A stretch of 61,690 nt of DNA from CBFDCQ01 sp965603355 (GTDB lineage Bacteria; Hydrogenedentota; CAZGCA01; CBFDCQ01): the NCBI GenBank assembly GCA_965603355.1, contig CBFDCQ010000009.1, forward strand, positions 1 to 61,690, in the 5' to 3' direction. Made by a program: the position numbers and the translations under genes. Positions 6,952 to 15,912 of the stretch are shown one piece after another. Below the pieces are notes generated by a model that saw only the letters and a program-made list of their open reading frames with translations, was not told the origin of the DNA and ran no database searches. Position 1 is the stretch's first letter. Each line of letters opens with the position of its first letter.

Positions 6952-9900
6952 TCACTGCTCGGCTGTCAGCGTAATGGTGCCCAAGTCCGTAATGTGCCCG
7001 ACAAGGCATTCCACCGGTTCGCTGATATATCCAGCTCGTTCACCGGCCGGGCCCGGCACGGTCGCCTCTACCACCACCGTGGCGGCAGGGACTTCGCCCT
7101 CGACTTCGAGGTATCCCGATGCGTCGGTTCGCGAGAAGACCTGCTGCTGAGACTGCTCTGCGTAATGAACCGTGAGGATAACCATCGCGTTTGAAAGGGG
7201 CCGACCATCCGCATCGACGACAGTGCACGCGATCCCCGACGGTCGATGGAGCACGATGGTCTCCCCGGGAACGTTCTCGCCGGGCTGACCCACGATGGAC
7301 GTGCTGTTTTCAGTCACGTAGCCGTCGGCTGAGAAAGCGCATTCTATGTCAGCGTCCGGGACCAAGCCTGACACTTGGATGCGGCCATCCGCGTCGGTCA
7401 CACCGGGATAAGAATGGCCGGACACACCGCCCTCTATGTGTTCCACTATTTGAACACGCGCGCCCTCTACCGGATTGCCGTCCTCGTCAACAACGCGGAA
7501 CGACCGCGACCAAGGTTCCGGGAGTTCCAGGTCCAACGTGTTGTCCTGCCCACTTCTCAACTCAACGGTGCGGCTGTGTTCGCTGTCCCTCGGGCCTGCA
7601 AAGTGAATCGCGGGCCGTCCATGGCTCGGCCAGATCGTGTAGGGTCCCGCCTCCGAAAAGATGCGCAGTTCATACGTACCGTCTGAGCCCGAAACCGTAC
7701 TGGCGACAAAGAAGGGTTCCTCACGCGCATCCTCCACCTTCACGCACGTCACGGCAATGTCTGCCATCGGCTCGCGCGACTGTGCGCCGAATACCGTACC
7801 ACGGAGGACGATGGCTTCGCTGATAACGTAATCCCAGGTGACCTCCTCGCCGGCTTCGACGTTCCCCAGCGCAAGGCTCCGGGCGATAGGCATGCCCTCG
7901 GCGTCTTCGAGGTCAACCGTGTAGATCTGCCCCGGATCCACGTTGGCGATACGGTACGTGCCGTCAGAATCGGTGGAGCTCTCGTAGGTTTCGCCCGATC
8001 CTACGCTCCAACCGATGACCTCCCCGACCTCGTTGTAGCTCTCCTGCCTCCTTTGGCCTGTCAACAGGACGACACAGCCCGGTGCGGACGTCCCGTCGTG
8101 CCAGGTAATCCGGCCCTGTACGACGGCGCCGGCGGGATATCGCAATTCCGCAAAACCGTCCTCTTCAACGGGGACGTTCGTGAAGGTGCGCGTGCCGTAG
8201 GCGTCCCAGTCAACCAGCACGGAGGCCAGACCGTAATCCTGTGTTACCAGCACGAAACCGCCTTGTTCGTCCGTCCGAACCTCTCGGAACCTGCTCGGGC
8301 CGACCCCGTAGCTGCCGTTCGCCGAAGTCAGCCCGACGACCTGCACGCCGGCATCCGTCACGGGCGTTCCTTCACCATCAACAACGCGGCCCGCCAACGT
8401 CACGCCGGGCTGCAGCGTAACAGTAACCTCATCGCTCGCCTCGCCCGGCACAATTGCCACGGACTCCTCAGACGGCATATGCCCGTCCGCGGATGCACTG
8501 ACTATTGCGAGCCCTTCATAGGGGATGTCCTCGACCAGGAACGTACCGGCCGAGTCGGTCACCGTCGCGAAGTGACGAGCCTTATCGTCGATTGCCCGGT
8601 CCAGAGCGTCCGGAACACCCCGGCCTCCACCGAGCCTACGGAAGCGTGACCCTGGTGGAGGAAAGCTACCTGCCATGCCCCGGCCGCCACCACCGAAGCC
8701 CCCTGCTACGCCTCCTCCGCCAAAACCGCCACCACCGAAACCGCCTGCACCTCCTACTCCTCCTGCACTGCCAAAGCTGGTCGTCATGGTGCCCATTGCG
8801 CCGCCCGCGCCGCCAAATCCGCCTGCACCTCCTACTACTCCGCCGCCGCCAAATCCGCCCCCGCCGAAGCTGGTGGTCACAGCGGTTGAGCCCGGCAATC
8901 CCGTCGCTATCACAGTCACGTTAGCGCCCGGGATCGCGTTTCCTTCCTCGTCGACAACCCATCCCGAAACGCTGCCGTACTCGGCAGGATCGGCGATTAT
9001 ACCCGCCTCAGACAGTTTCTCTTCCGGAATTTCGGGACCCGACTTCGCGGTTTCCTCAGCGTCAGGAGCCGGTTCCTGGACAGGTACTTCCTCCGCTTCC
9101 TCTCTCACGTCCGCGACGATCGCGGGAGCCGGAACAGGTGCGCTGTCGGGCGTCTGTGGCGGCGAACCGCGCAGGGCAACGAAAGCCGTTCCGCCGATCA
9201 ACAATGCGCACGCGCCCGTGACCGCTACTTTGGCCGCCGTCGCGCTACCCCCTCCGCCGAGCAGGCCTTTGAGAAGGGCCGGAACTTCCCCGCGCCCGAT
9301 ACCGCGGACCAGCAGCCCCAGACCTGAGCCCGTAGCGGCGCCTACCGAAGCCTGGGCAGGGCCAATCGCCGCACACGCGAGAAAACGCGCCGCTCCATCG
9401 CTCGGATTGCGCCGTTGCCCTTCACGCTCCAGCTCCGCCTGCCAGCGGGATTCGAAGTAGGCGCGCAGTTTCGGTCGCGCGTGATGCAAACGCTTCTTCA
9501 CGGCGTTCTCCGTCGTGTCAAGCGCGCGCGCAACTTCGGCCACGGAGCGCCCTTCGAGATAGAACAGTACAACCGCCTCCCGCAGTTTGGGCCTGAGCGC
9601 CCGCAAAGCGTCCCAGACTTCCGCACGCCGGTCAGCTTGTTCCAGCCGGCGATGCGCCTCGACCTCCTTTGGCGGTGTCCCCGCAAGTTGGCGCTGGTGT
9701 TCCTCGAGTTTCCGGCGGTACCCTGCCGACCGGATCCAGTTCTTGGCGAGGTTGCGCACGATCTGGCGCAGCCAGACGCCAAATGCACCTGCGGCGCGCA
9801 ACCCGGATAGACTGCTCCAGGCCACGAGAAACGTCTCCTGGGTAATATCTTCAGCGGCTGCCCAGTCGCCGACCGCACTGAACGCCAATCCGTATACGGC

Positions 9901-9978
9901 ACGGTAATTCTCCTCGACCAACCGGGCGAATGCCTGTTTGTCGCCATTGCGTGCGGAATCTACGGCAGCGGTGTCCAT
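6952..9978 (-). CDS. ECF sigma factor fused to a transmembrane helix and carboxypeptidase-regulatory-like repeats
   Basis: The protein has 1008 aa. Sigma region 2 spans about 18-85 (DITQETFLVAW, IVRNLAKNWIRS) and region 4 about 112-175 (ALRPKLREAVVLFYLEGRS, ENAVKKRLHHARPKLR). A single membrane helix is at about 249-269, followed by an acidic Pro/Glu linker (280-335). Several beta-sandwich units of the CarboxypepD_reg type fill about 338-1000, with repeated motifs like VVDEEGNAIPGANV, VVDGEGTPVTDAGV and VVDADGRPLSNAMV. A Gly-rich stretch (about 370-455) interrupts the first unit. The topology puts the sigma part inside and the repeats outside, consistent with a one-protein signal system or a regulated-proteolysis sigma (inference). 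GGAGAG precedes the ATG at 9978. Confidence 0.88.
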   Translation of the reverse strand: MDTAAVDSARNGDKQAFARLVEENYRAVYGLAFSAVGDWAAAEDITQETFLVAWSSLSGLRAAGAFGVWLRQIVRNLAKNWIRSAGYRRKLEEHQRQLAGTPPKEVEAHRRLEQADRRAEVWDALRALRPKLREAVVLFYLEGRSVAEVARALDTTENAVKKRLHHARPKLRAYFESRWQAELEREGQRRNPSDGAARFLACAAIGPAQASVGAATGSGLGLLVRGIGRGEVPALLKGLLGGGGSATAAKVAVTGACALLIGGTAFVALRGSPPQTPDSAPVPAPAIVADVREEAEEVPVQEPAPDAEETAKSGPEIPEEKLSEAGIIADPAEYGSVSGWVVDEEGNAIPGANVTVIATGLPGSTAVTTSFGGGGFGGGGVVGGAGGFGGAGGAMGTMTTSFGSAGGVGGAGGFGGGGFGGGGVAGGFGGGGRGMAGSFPPPGSRFRRLGGGRGVPDALDRAIDDKARHFATVTDSAGTFLVEDIPYEGLAIVSASADGHMPSEESVAIVPGEASDEVTVTLQPGVTLAGRVVDGEGTPVTDAGVQVVGLTSANGSYGVGPSRFREVRTDEQGGFVLVTQDYGLASVLVDWDAYGTRTFTNVPVEEDGFAELRYPAGAVVQGRITWHDGTSAPGCVVLLTGQRRQESYNEVGEVIGWSVGSGETYESSTDSDGTYRIANVDPGQIYTVDLEDAEGMPIARSLALGNVEAGEEVTWDYVISEAIVLRGTVFGAQSREPMADIAVTCVKVEDAREEPFFVASTVSGSDGTYELRIFSEAGPYTIWPSHGRPAIHFAGPRDSEHSRTVELRSGQDNTLDLELPEPWSRSFRVVDEDGNPVEGARVQIVEHIEGGVSGHSYPGVTDADGRIQVSGLVPDADIECAFSADGYVTENSTSIVGQPGENVPGETIVLHRPSGIACTVVDADGRPLSNAMVILTVHYAEQSQQQVFSRTDASGYLEVEGEVPAATVVVEATVPGPAGERAGYISEPVECLVGHITDLGTITLTAEQ

Positions 9979-10189
9979 TTTTCTCTCTCCATCTTCTGTC
10001 CGAGCCCGGCCCGGACATCTATCGTTACACTTTTACCTCAAAACGCCTGCTCTTGTCGAGGGCCGCGTTCGATTCGGACTCGCTCCCTCGCCTCCGTAAT
10101 ATAAGACACGCGAGCGGCGAATCAGGTGCCATCTCCGCACACTGGAGTGTGTCGATAGGATACGGGGGAAAGGTAGACTCCCCCTAAAC

Positions 10190-10236
10190 CGGACTCGCGC
10201 AAAGACGCAAAGACGCCAAGAATTCCGCGGCGCTTC
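10190..10236. repeat. Composite 3'-end repeat next to the GH116 gene
   Basis: GACTCGCGCAAAGACGCAAA, then GACGCCAAGAA, ends three bases before the GH116 stop codon (minus strand). It is the clearest copy of the module also seen at 3658-3680 and 6056-6085. The rest of the 9979-10238 gap holds a GTCCG/CGGAC dyad at about 9998-10016 and no gene. Confidence 0.6.
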
Positions 10237-10238
10237 CC

Positions 10239-12953
10239 TCAAAAAGCGCTCACTGAGGGTTGTACTTGGCCAACAACCTCGAAGGTCGCTTTCTGTTTGG
10301 CATTGATCTGGAGAGGTTCCTTGAACTGCAGTTGGCCGAAATCGCGTAGATTGAAGTTCGCGAGAGTCAGTTCGCCACCCAGGACGGAGAGTTCCACCTG
10401 GGTATTCCCTGCTGTCGCGCCGGTCTTGACAGTACAGGTGCCCCACGCGTAACCGTTCGACCAGAAGAAGGTGCCGTCGCGGTTGGCGAAGGTCATTGAT
10501 TTCTCGACGCCGGAGTATTGGAATCCGGTCAGTGCCAGCACCGCGCCCCAGCTGGCCATGGCGCGCGCGTAATGGTGGCCGCACTCGGCCTCGTCGAACG
10601 GGCTCCGCTTCAGCCCATCGTACCTGTCGCGGATGTTCGTGATGCACCGCAGTCCGTCCTCTGTCAGCCCTTCATACAGCATACCGACGGCCGCGGCATA
10701 CTCGAACCCGGTCATCACCTCGCTGAAATAGGGGAACGGCCTATTCGGCCGGCCTTTGGGGTAGCTGGCCATAAGCAGCCCGGACTCGTCGCCCATGATG
10801 AAGCTGCGCATGTTGTTGAAATGGTCGTGCATCCCCTCTCGCAGGTTATATCTCATGATGCTTTGCAGCGTGCGGCGCACATTCTCGGACTTGACCAGGT
10901 ATCCCAGGCCGCAGACGTGCGCCTGGAACTGGCCGACAAGCTGGTCGACGAGGCACCCCGGGCCGAGCTGGAAGTCCGGCTTGCTCACGTCCTCCGCGCC
11001 CATTCCGACTCGCAGACTCGCCGCAACATCCGCAGCGCTCTCCGGCGGTCGAATCTCGTGTTCGTAATACTCGCCGTTGAACAGGTTTGCGTCAACCCAT
11101 TTCGAGCCCTGTTCGAACAGGCCGCGGCACGTATCGGCGAACTCGTCATCACCGAGGTGACGCGCCATTTCCTCCGACGCGCGCAACGCGCCGAGATACC
11201 AGACACCCATCTGCGGGTTGGGCCCAAAGTACTCGACGTCCATGGTGTTATGCTGCACACCTTCCATGACGCCGTCCTTGTCGGCGTCCCACCCGCCTTC
11301 TATCCAGCAGAACTCCATAGCGCGTTTCACGTGCGGCCACAGGCTCTCCAGCATCTCATCGTCGCCGGAAAGCTGCCAATCGCGGTACATCCTCATGATC
11401 GAACCCATCTGCCCGTCGGCGGCGGCTTTGCCGAAATTCTGCGCACGCTCGATCGGCAGGTGGACGCGAAAGCTCATCATGCCCTGTTCGTTCGTCGCCT
11501 GTCCGAACGACACCTCCCGCATCGACATCGATAGGTCGCCGTACAGAAACGCGGTGGCCTGCTCATAGTTCCAGACATGCGTGCAGGAGCCGACGCAGCA
11601 TCCCATCTTGTTACCGCACCCCTCAAAGCCGTAGAACCGCCCGTCCGGCGTCCTGAAACACGTTTCGCTGCGAAGCGTACTGGCGTTGAACAAAGCCGCC
11701 TCTTTCACGACATCCGGGAGGTCGCTCGCGTAGAAGGTACGCGCGAACTCCACAGTCGCCTCTTCGAGCAAGCCAAGCCGGGCGCCGGCCTTTTCCGCGA
11801 CGTCCCAGGCGTCCACGTACTGCTGCGTATAGTAGTTGCCGATGCGGTCCGGGTCGGCCGCTGCCGCGCCTTCCTCGACGTCCTCGTCGCCACCCCAGAT
11901 CCCGGAACCTGTCGGCGTCCACGTTCGGCGGTTCGGGAAGTGCCATGTGACGAGAAACGTCACGGTCTCGGACGCGTTTGGCGGCAGTTCAACAGGAACC
12001 GCAAGCGACGCCAGTGGAAGCTCCTCTTCGTACTCCCCCTGCTCGAGTTCACCGTCATCGCTGAAATCGTCCCAGAAATCAAGTCGCGAGCCGCCCCAGC
12101 CGCCCGTATCGATCCAGCTGGTGCGGTAAGTGACGGGCGTTGTGGCGGTGGTGCTCAGTGCCATCGTGCCCCACTGCGCCCGCAAGCGGTTCACGTCCTC
12201 GCAACGCATAAAGATGCCCTGGACGTTCGGCCCCTTGCGGAACTCGTTAATGTTGCCTTCAGGTTCACCTCTCGACCCGTCGCTCCCTATGAAGTTAGGT
12301 ATGGTACCGCAGACTGTTGCGCTCAACGGCTCGACGGTCTTGTTGCTCAGGACATATCGCAGTACCGCCACCGGTATGCTGCTCCTGTCCAGGTCACACG
12401 GAACCATCGGGTTGAATGCTTGAATCGTGACATCCACCGGCATGTCGGGATCGGACAGGAACACCTGGCCGAGCGGGTATGCCGCAGCGAACGAGCACTT
12501 GCGGAACCGAGGCAACCCGTGGTTCACCGCAACGCTGCCGAACGGTCCTTCATACAGCGAGGCATCGATCGGCCCTTCAACAGCCCTCGTGGCGACTCCG
12601 CCGTACTGTCCTCTAACATAAAGAGCGAAAAAGGGACCAACGGGATCCTCTCCCAATTGTGGCGTAAACCCCTTTGCCGGCCGGTTCACGATCTCCCAGT
12701 CGCGCAAGTCGCCGCGCCCGCCTAAAGACACAGTCCCGGTCCCGATACCGCCCAGCGGAAGCGCAATCCGGGCGATATGGTCCTGGTCATACCGTTTCAA
12801 GACCGGCCAGTCTGCGTCTTCGGCCCCTTTGACCGGCTCGATCTCCACAGGAGCGGAATGTTGTGCCAGCAGCGGTATTGCGAGGAGCGCCAGCGCCACT
12901 GACCGTACCAGTACCACTCGTGCCGAGAAACCGCGTTGCGTATGTCCGCCCAT
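10239..12953 (-). CDS. Secreted GH116-family beta-glycosidase
   Basis: The 904-aa product has a signal peptide (about 1-30, ending LLAQ). An N-terminal beta-sandwich contains ALPLGGIGTGTVSLGGRGDL (65-84), a hallmark of the bile-acid beta-glucosidase/GBA2 family, and a C-terminal (alpha/alpha)6 barrel follows. By comparison with GBA2 and TxGH116, Glu464 in HVWNYEQA is the likely nucleophile and Asp572 in QHNTMDVEYFGP the likely acid/base. GH116 members act on beta-glucosides, beta-xylosides or N-acetylglucosaminides. The ATG at 12953 is preferred because GGAGG lies eight bases upstream; an in-frame ATG at 12974 lacks a site. It is near the ABC sugar importer, so the released sugar may be imported there (inference). 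Confidence 0.9.
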   Translation of the reverse strand: MGGHTQRGFSARVVLVRSVALALLAIPLLAQHSAPVEIEPVKGAEDADWPVLKRYDQDHIARIALPLGGIGTGTVSLGGRGDLRDWEIVNRPAKGFTPQLGEDPVGPFFALYVRGQYGGVATRAVEGPIDASLYEGPFGSVAVNHGLPRFRKCSFAAAYPLGQVFLSDPDMPVDVTIQAFNPMVPCDLDRSSIPVAVLRYVLSNKTVEPLSATVCGTIPNFIGSDGSRGEPEGNINEFRKGPNVQGIFMRCEDVNRLRAQWGTMALSTTATTPVTYRTSWIDTGGWGGSRLDFWDDFSDDGELEQGEYEEELPLASLAVPVELPPNASETVTFLVTWHFPNRRTWTPTGSGIWGGDEDVEEGAAAADPDRIGNYYTQQYVDAWDVAEKAGARLGLLEEATVEFARTFYASDLPDVVKEAALFNASTLRSETCFRTPDGRFYGFEGCGNKMGCCVGSCTHVWNYEQATAFLYGDLSMSMREVSFGQATNEQGMMSFRVHLPIERAQNFGKAAADGQMGSIMRMYRDWQLSGDDEMLESLWPHVKRAMEFCWIEGGWDADKDGVMEGVQHNTMDVEYFGPNPQMGVWYLGALRASEEMARHLGDDEFADTCRGLFEQGSKWVDANLFNGEYYEHEIRPPESAADVAASLRVGMGAEDVSKPDFQLGPGCLVDQLVGQFQAHVCGLGYLVKSENVRRTLQSIMRYNLREGMHDHFNNMRSFIMGDESGLLMASYPKGRPNRPFPYFSEVMTGFEYAAAVGMLYEGLTEDGLRCITNIRDRYDGLKRSPFDEAECGHHYARAMASWGAVLALTGFQYSGVEKSMTFANRDGTFFWSNGYAWGTCTVKTGATAGNTQVELSVLGGELTLANFNLRDFGQLQFKEPLQINAKQKATFEVVGQVQPSVSAF

Positions 12954-13008
12954 GGTCCTGTCCTCCATCTTCACTGCTGCGGAAGGTTCGGCCTGTCAGC
13001 TAAATGAT

Positions 13009-13115
13009 CTCCAGCACACTCTGGAGCATATGCCCTTTAACCCAAATCCGACGGAGTAAGTTCCCGGAGTCTATGATACTCAAAAAGGAGAGCCTGCGCA
13101 ACGTTTTAGCGCAGG
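13009..13115. other. Two dyad-symmetry elements upstream of the GH116 gene
   Basis: CTCCAG and CTGGAG form an inverted repeat at 13009-13026 with a 6-nt spacer. CCTGCGC and GCGCAGG form a 7-bp hairpin at 13093-13115 with a 9-nt loop. They lie in the gap between the GH116 start and the permease gene. The first could be an operator for GH116; the second could end a transcript. No function is shown. Confidence 0.35.
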
Positions 13116-13167
13116 TTCGAGGAATCGAGCCGACGAAGAGAAAGGTTTCCTCTGGCTACCTCATTCC

Positions 13168-13358
13168 AACAGGAACAAGCACGAGACTTCGAAGAGAGTT
13201 CGTTCGTCGGTCTCGTTGAGGTCTCTTGCAAGTCCCTGTCGATTTGCAGTGAAGCGCCTTCGGGCGGGACTTAGACCCGCACCTACCTAAGGGCGAGGTT
13301 TGTCTCTACCCCCTTTTCTCTTTTCCCTTCTCGCTGCTTTGTTGCCCTTTTCCCTGAA
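13168..13358. repeat. Structured core repeat, copy B, plus 3'-end composite repeat
   Basis: Positions 13168-13256 match the core of copy A (3809-3898). A GCGGG/CCCGC hairpin ending in CCTAC follows, then GGGCGAGGTTTGTCTCT (about 13290-13306), and a pyrimidine tract running up to the permease stop at 13362. The left 26-bp inverted end seen in copy A is absent here, so this copy looks truncated or rearranged. Confidence 0.6.
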
Positions 13359-13361
13359 CTG

Positions 13362-14324
13362 TCACTCCTCGGACCGGCGTTGTATGCCCTGCAGGAGCAC
13401 GGCGAAAATGATAATCAGGCCTTTTATCACTTGCTGGGGATATGCAGGTATATTCTTCAGATTCATGATATTACCTATCATGCCGAGGATCAGGACGCCT
13501 AAGATGGTATTAAATGCGGTGCCCTTGCCGCCGCTCAAGCTTGCGCCGCCAATCACGACTGCTGCGATGGCGTCCAACTCCATACCGGGCCCGACCATCG
13601 GAGACCCCACGCCGGTGCGCGCCGTGCTGATTATACCGGCCATAGCGGCGCACCCCCCGGAAATGCAGTAAACCAGGAACTTGTACACGCCGACCCGGAT
13701 ACCGGAGAGCCTCACGGCCGTCTCATTGCTGCCTATGCCTACAACCAGCCTGCCAAACACCGTGAACTTCAAGATCAGGAATATGGCAATGAAGACAGCA
13801 AACATCAGAATGACAGGGTGAGGGACCCCCAGGAAGTAGCCCGTGCCGAAGTTCTTTAGCGGCTGACCTGAATCCGTCAACAGGATCGGTGCGCCCTTGG
13901 ACACGATGTATGCCAGTCCCCTCGCAATCGTCATCATGGCCAACGTGACGACGAAAGGCGCCATGCGCCTGTTGGACACCAGAAAGCCCGACACGCCGCC
14001 TAACGCAACCCCCGCCAGAACGGTCAGAGGAAGCGCCGCGGGTAATGGCATGTACAACAGAAATTGGGCGCTCAACACGCTCGCCAGAGCCAGAATTGAG
14101 CCAACCGATAGATCGATCCCCGCGGTGAGAATCACAAGAAGCATACCCATACTCGTGATACCTATACCGGCCTTCTGGCGGAGAAGGTTGAAGATGTTCT
14201 CGGGGATCAGGAACCTGTCTGACGCTATGGCAGAGGCTATCAGTAGAACTGCAAACATGAAGGCGGTATTATACTTCAGTACAAAACGCCCTACTGTCCC
14301 AAACCTTTTCGCCGCTTGACTCAC
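13362..14324 (-). CDS. Ribose-type sugar ABC transporter, permease
   Basis: The 320-aa integral membrane protein has about 8-10 hydrophobic helices. It carries the BPD_transp_2 signature of RbsC-type permeases: AGIDLSVGSILALASVLSA near residue 68 and GVGSPMVGPGMELDAIAAVVIGGASLSGGKGT, given here only by position near residue 220. It should form the channel of a CUT2-class importer with the two genes upstream. The start is a GTG at 14324 preceded by GGAGAAGG. It begins 21 bases after the ATPase stop, so the three genes form one operon. The sugar cannot be specified. Confidence 0.92.
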   Translation of the reverse strand: MSQAAKRFGTVGRFVLKYNTAFMFAVLLIASAIASDRFLIPENIFNLLRQKAGIGITSMGMLLVILTAGIDLSVGSILALASVLSAQFLLYMPLPAALPLTVLAGVALGGVSGFLVSNRRMAPFVVTLAMMTIARGLAYIVSKGAPILLTDSGQPLKNFGTGYFLGVPHPVILMFAVFIAIFLILKFTVFGRLVVGIGSNETAVRLSGIRVGVYKFLVYCISGGCAAMAGIISTARTGVGSPMVGPGMELDAIAAVVIGGASLSGGKGTAFNTILGVLILGMIGNIMNLKNIPAYPQQVIKGLIIIFAVLLQGIQRRSEE

Positions 14325-14345
14325 TACTTACCTTCTCCATCACGA

Positions 14346-15839
14346 CTAGTTCTCGATAATCGCCAGCCGCATGATGTTCTCTTCCGAGAGCTGGCCTTTC
14401 TCCAGGATACCGCGTATCCGTCCCTGTCTCATTACCATGACACGGTCGCATATTCCAATGAGCTCGATCATTTCCGAGGAAATCACGACGATACCCAGCC
14501 CGCTCTCGGCCAGTTCATTGATTATGTTGTAGATCTCGACCTTGGCGCCGACGTCAATGCCTCGGGTAGGCTCATCGAGTATCAGCAGTCTGCATTCAGT
14601 ACCGAGCCACTTGGCGAGAACCACCTTCTGCTGGTTACCGCCGCTCAAGTCCGTTACGGCCGTTTCGGTGCTGTTGGTCTTGATCGCCAGTTTGTCAATC
14701 AGATCCTGCGTGATCCGCTTCTCCCGGCCCTGCCTGACGATTCCCATAGCGCCGGTCACTCTGGACAGGCTCGGCATCGTCACATTTTGCCGGACCGACA
14801 TGGATAGGATAGCGCCTTGCTCCTTGCGGTCTTCCGGAAGCAGTGCTATTCCCGATCTGACGGCAGCCCGGGGCGACCTGATCCGCAGCGACCTGTTTTC
14901 CAACACGACCTGGCCGCCATCCTTCGCGTCGGCGCCGAAAATGGCCCTCACGGTCTCCGTCCTTCCGCTGCCGACAAGGCCTGCAATCCCGAGCACTTCC
15001 CCCACTCGGACCGAGAACGATACGTCTCTCACTTTCCTGCCCCGGTTGAGACCCTCAACGCGGAATATCTCATCGCCAACGTTGCCGTGCCGTTTCGGGA
15101 ACATAGCGGTCAGCTGCCGGCCGATCATCATATTGATGATTTCGTCGGTGGTAGCATCGGCCGCATCAAGAGTGCCGGTGACGGCGCCATCCTTGATGAC
15201 CGTTACCACGTCGGCGATTTCGAAGACCTCCTCCAGACGATGAGAAATGTAGATTATGCTCACATCCTGCTGTTTGAGTTTTCGGAGAACTTCGAACAAT
15301 CGTTCGGTTTCGCGCGGCGCAAGCACCGCCGTGGGCTCGTCCAGAATGAGGATGCCCACGTTCTCGGACAGTGCTTTGGCGATCTCCACTACCTGCTGGT
15401 AGGCAACCGTAAGGTCAGCAACCAGAGAACGGGGGTTAATATCGAAACCGAGGCCTCTTATCAGCTCACCGGCGTTCCTGTAAAGTGCCCCCCAGTTGAT
15501 CAGACCCCCCGTACGGCTCAGGTGGTCCAGGAAGATGTTCTCCGCCACCGTCAGGTCCGGTGCCAGGGCGAAGTCCTGATAGATAATGCCTATGCCCAGC
15601 TTTCTGCCGACATGAGGGCTGCTGATATTGACCGGTCTGCCGTCAATTCTGATCTCGCCGCTGTCCCTCTGGTAGGCTCCGGAGAGGATCTTCATCAGGG
15701 TGGACTTGCCGGCGCCGTTCTCGCCGACCAGGGCATGGATTTCGCCGGGTTTTACCTCGAATGACACATCGTTCAGGGCGTGTACCCCGCCAAATGACTT
15801 GGAAATGCCGGTCATCTGAACCCGGTACTGTTCCGACAC
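14346..15839 (-). CDS. Ribose-type sugar ABC transporter, double ATPase
   Basis: The 497-aa protein has two nucleotide-binding domains, as in RbsA, MglA and XylG. The first has Walker A GENGAGKST (about 39-47) and Walker B GILILDEPTAVL. The second has a degenerate P-loop (GLVGSGRTET), the signature DLSGGNQQKVVLAKWL and Walker B LLILDEPTRGIDVG. The degenerate second P-loop is usual for this class. The GTG at 15839 has a G-rich but non-canonical site; an ATG nine codons downstream is possible. It lies between the binding-protein and permease genes. Confidence 0.93.
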   Translation of the reverse strand: MSEQYRVQMTGISKSFGGVHALNDVSFEVKPGEIHALVGENGAGKSTLMKILSGAYQRDSGEIRIDGRPVNISSPHVGRKLGIGIIYQDFALAPDLTVAENIFLDHLSRTGGLINWGALYRNAGELIRGLGFDINPRSLVADLTVAYQQVVEIAKALSENVGILILDEPTAVLAPRETERLFEVLRKLKQQDVSIIYISHRLEEVFEIADVVTVIKDGAVTGTLDAADATTDEIINMMIGRQLTAMFPKRHGNVGDEIFRVEGLNRGRKVRDVSFSVRVGEVLGIAGLVGSGRTETVRAIFGADAKDGGQVVLENRSLRIRSPRAAVRSGIALLPEDRKEQGAILSMSVRQNVTMPSLSRVTGAMGIVRQGREKRITQDLIDKLAIKTNSTETAVTDLSGGNQQKVVLAKWLGTECRLLILDEPTRGIDVGAKVEIYNIINELAESGLGIVVISSEMIELIGICDRVMVMRQGRIRGILEKGQLSEENIMRLAIIEN

Positions 15840-15912
15840 GATGGAGCCCCCCCACTGCTGAACCGCGCGCCAATGCCCGGCCCGGGCGAACGGTTACGGC
15901 GACAATCAGCGT

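Noticed and set aside
7191..9810. Long plus-strand frames opposite the ECF fusion (for example 7191-7823, 8675-9460)
   Set aside because: They are antisense shadows of a high-GC repetitive gene with clear domains on the minus strand.
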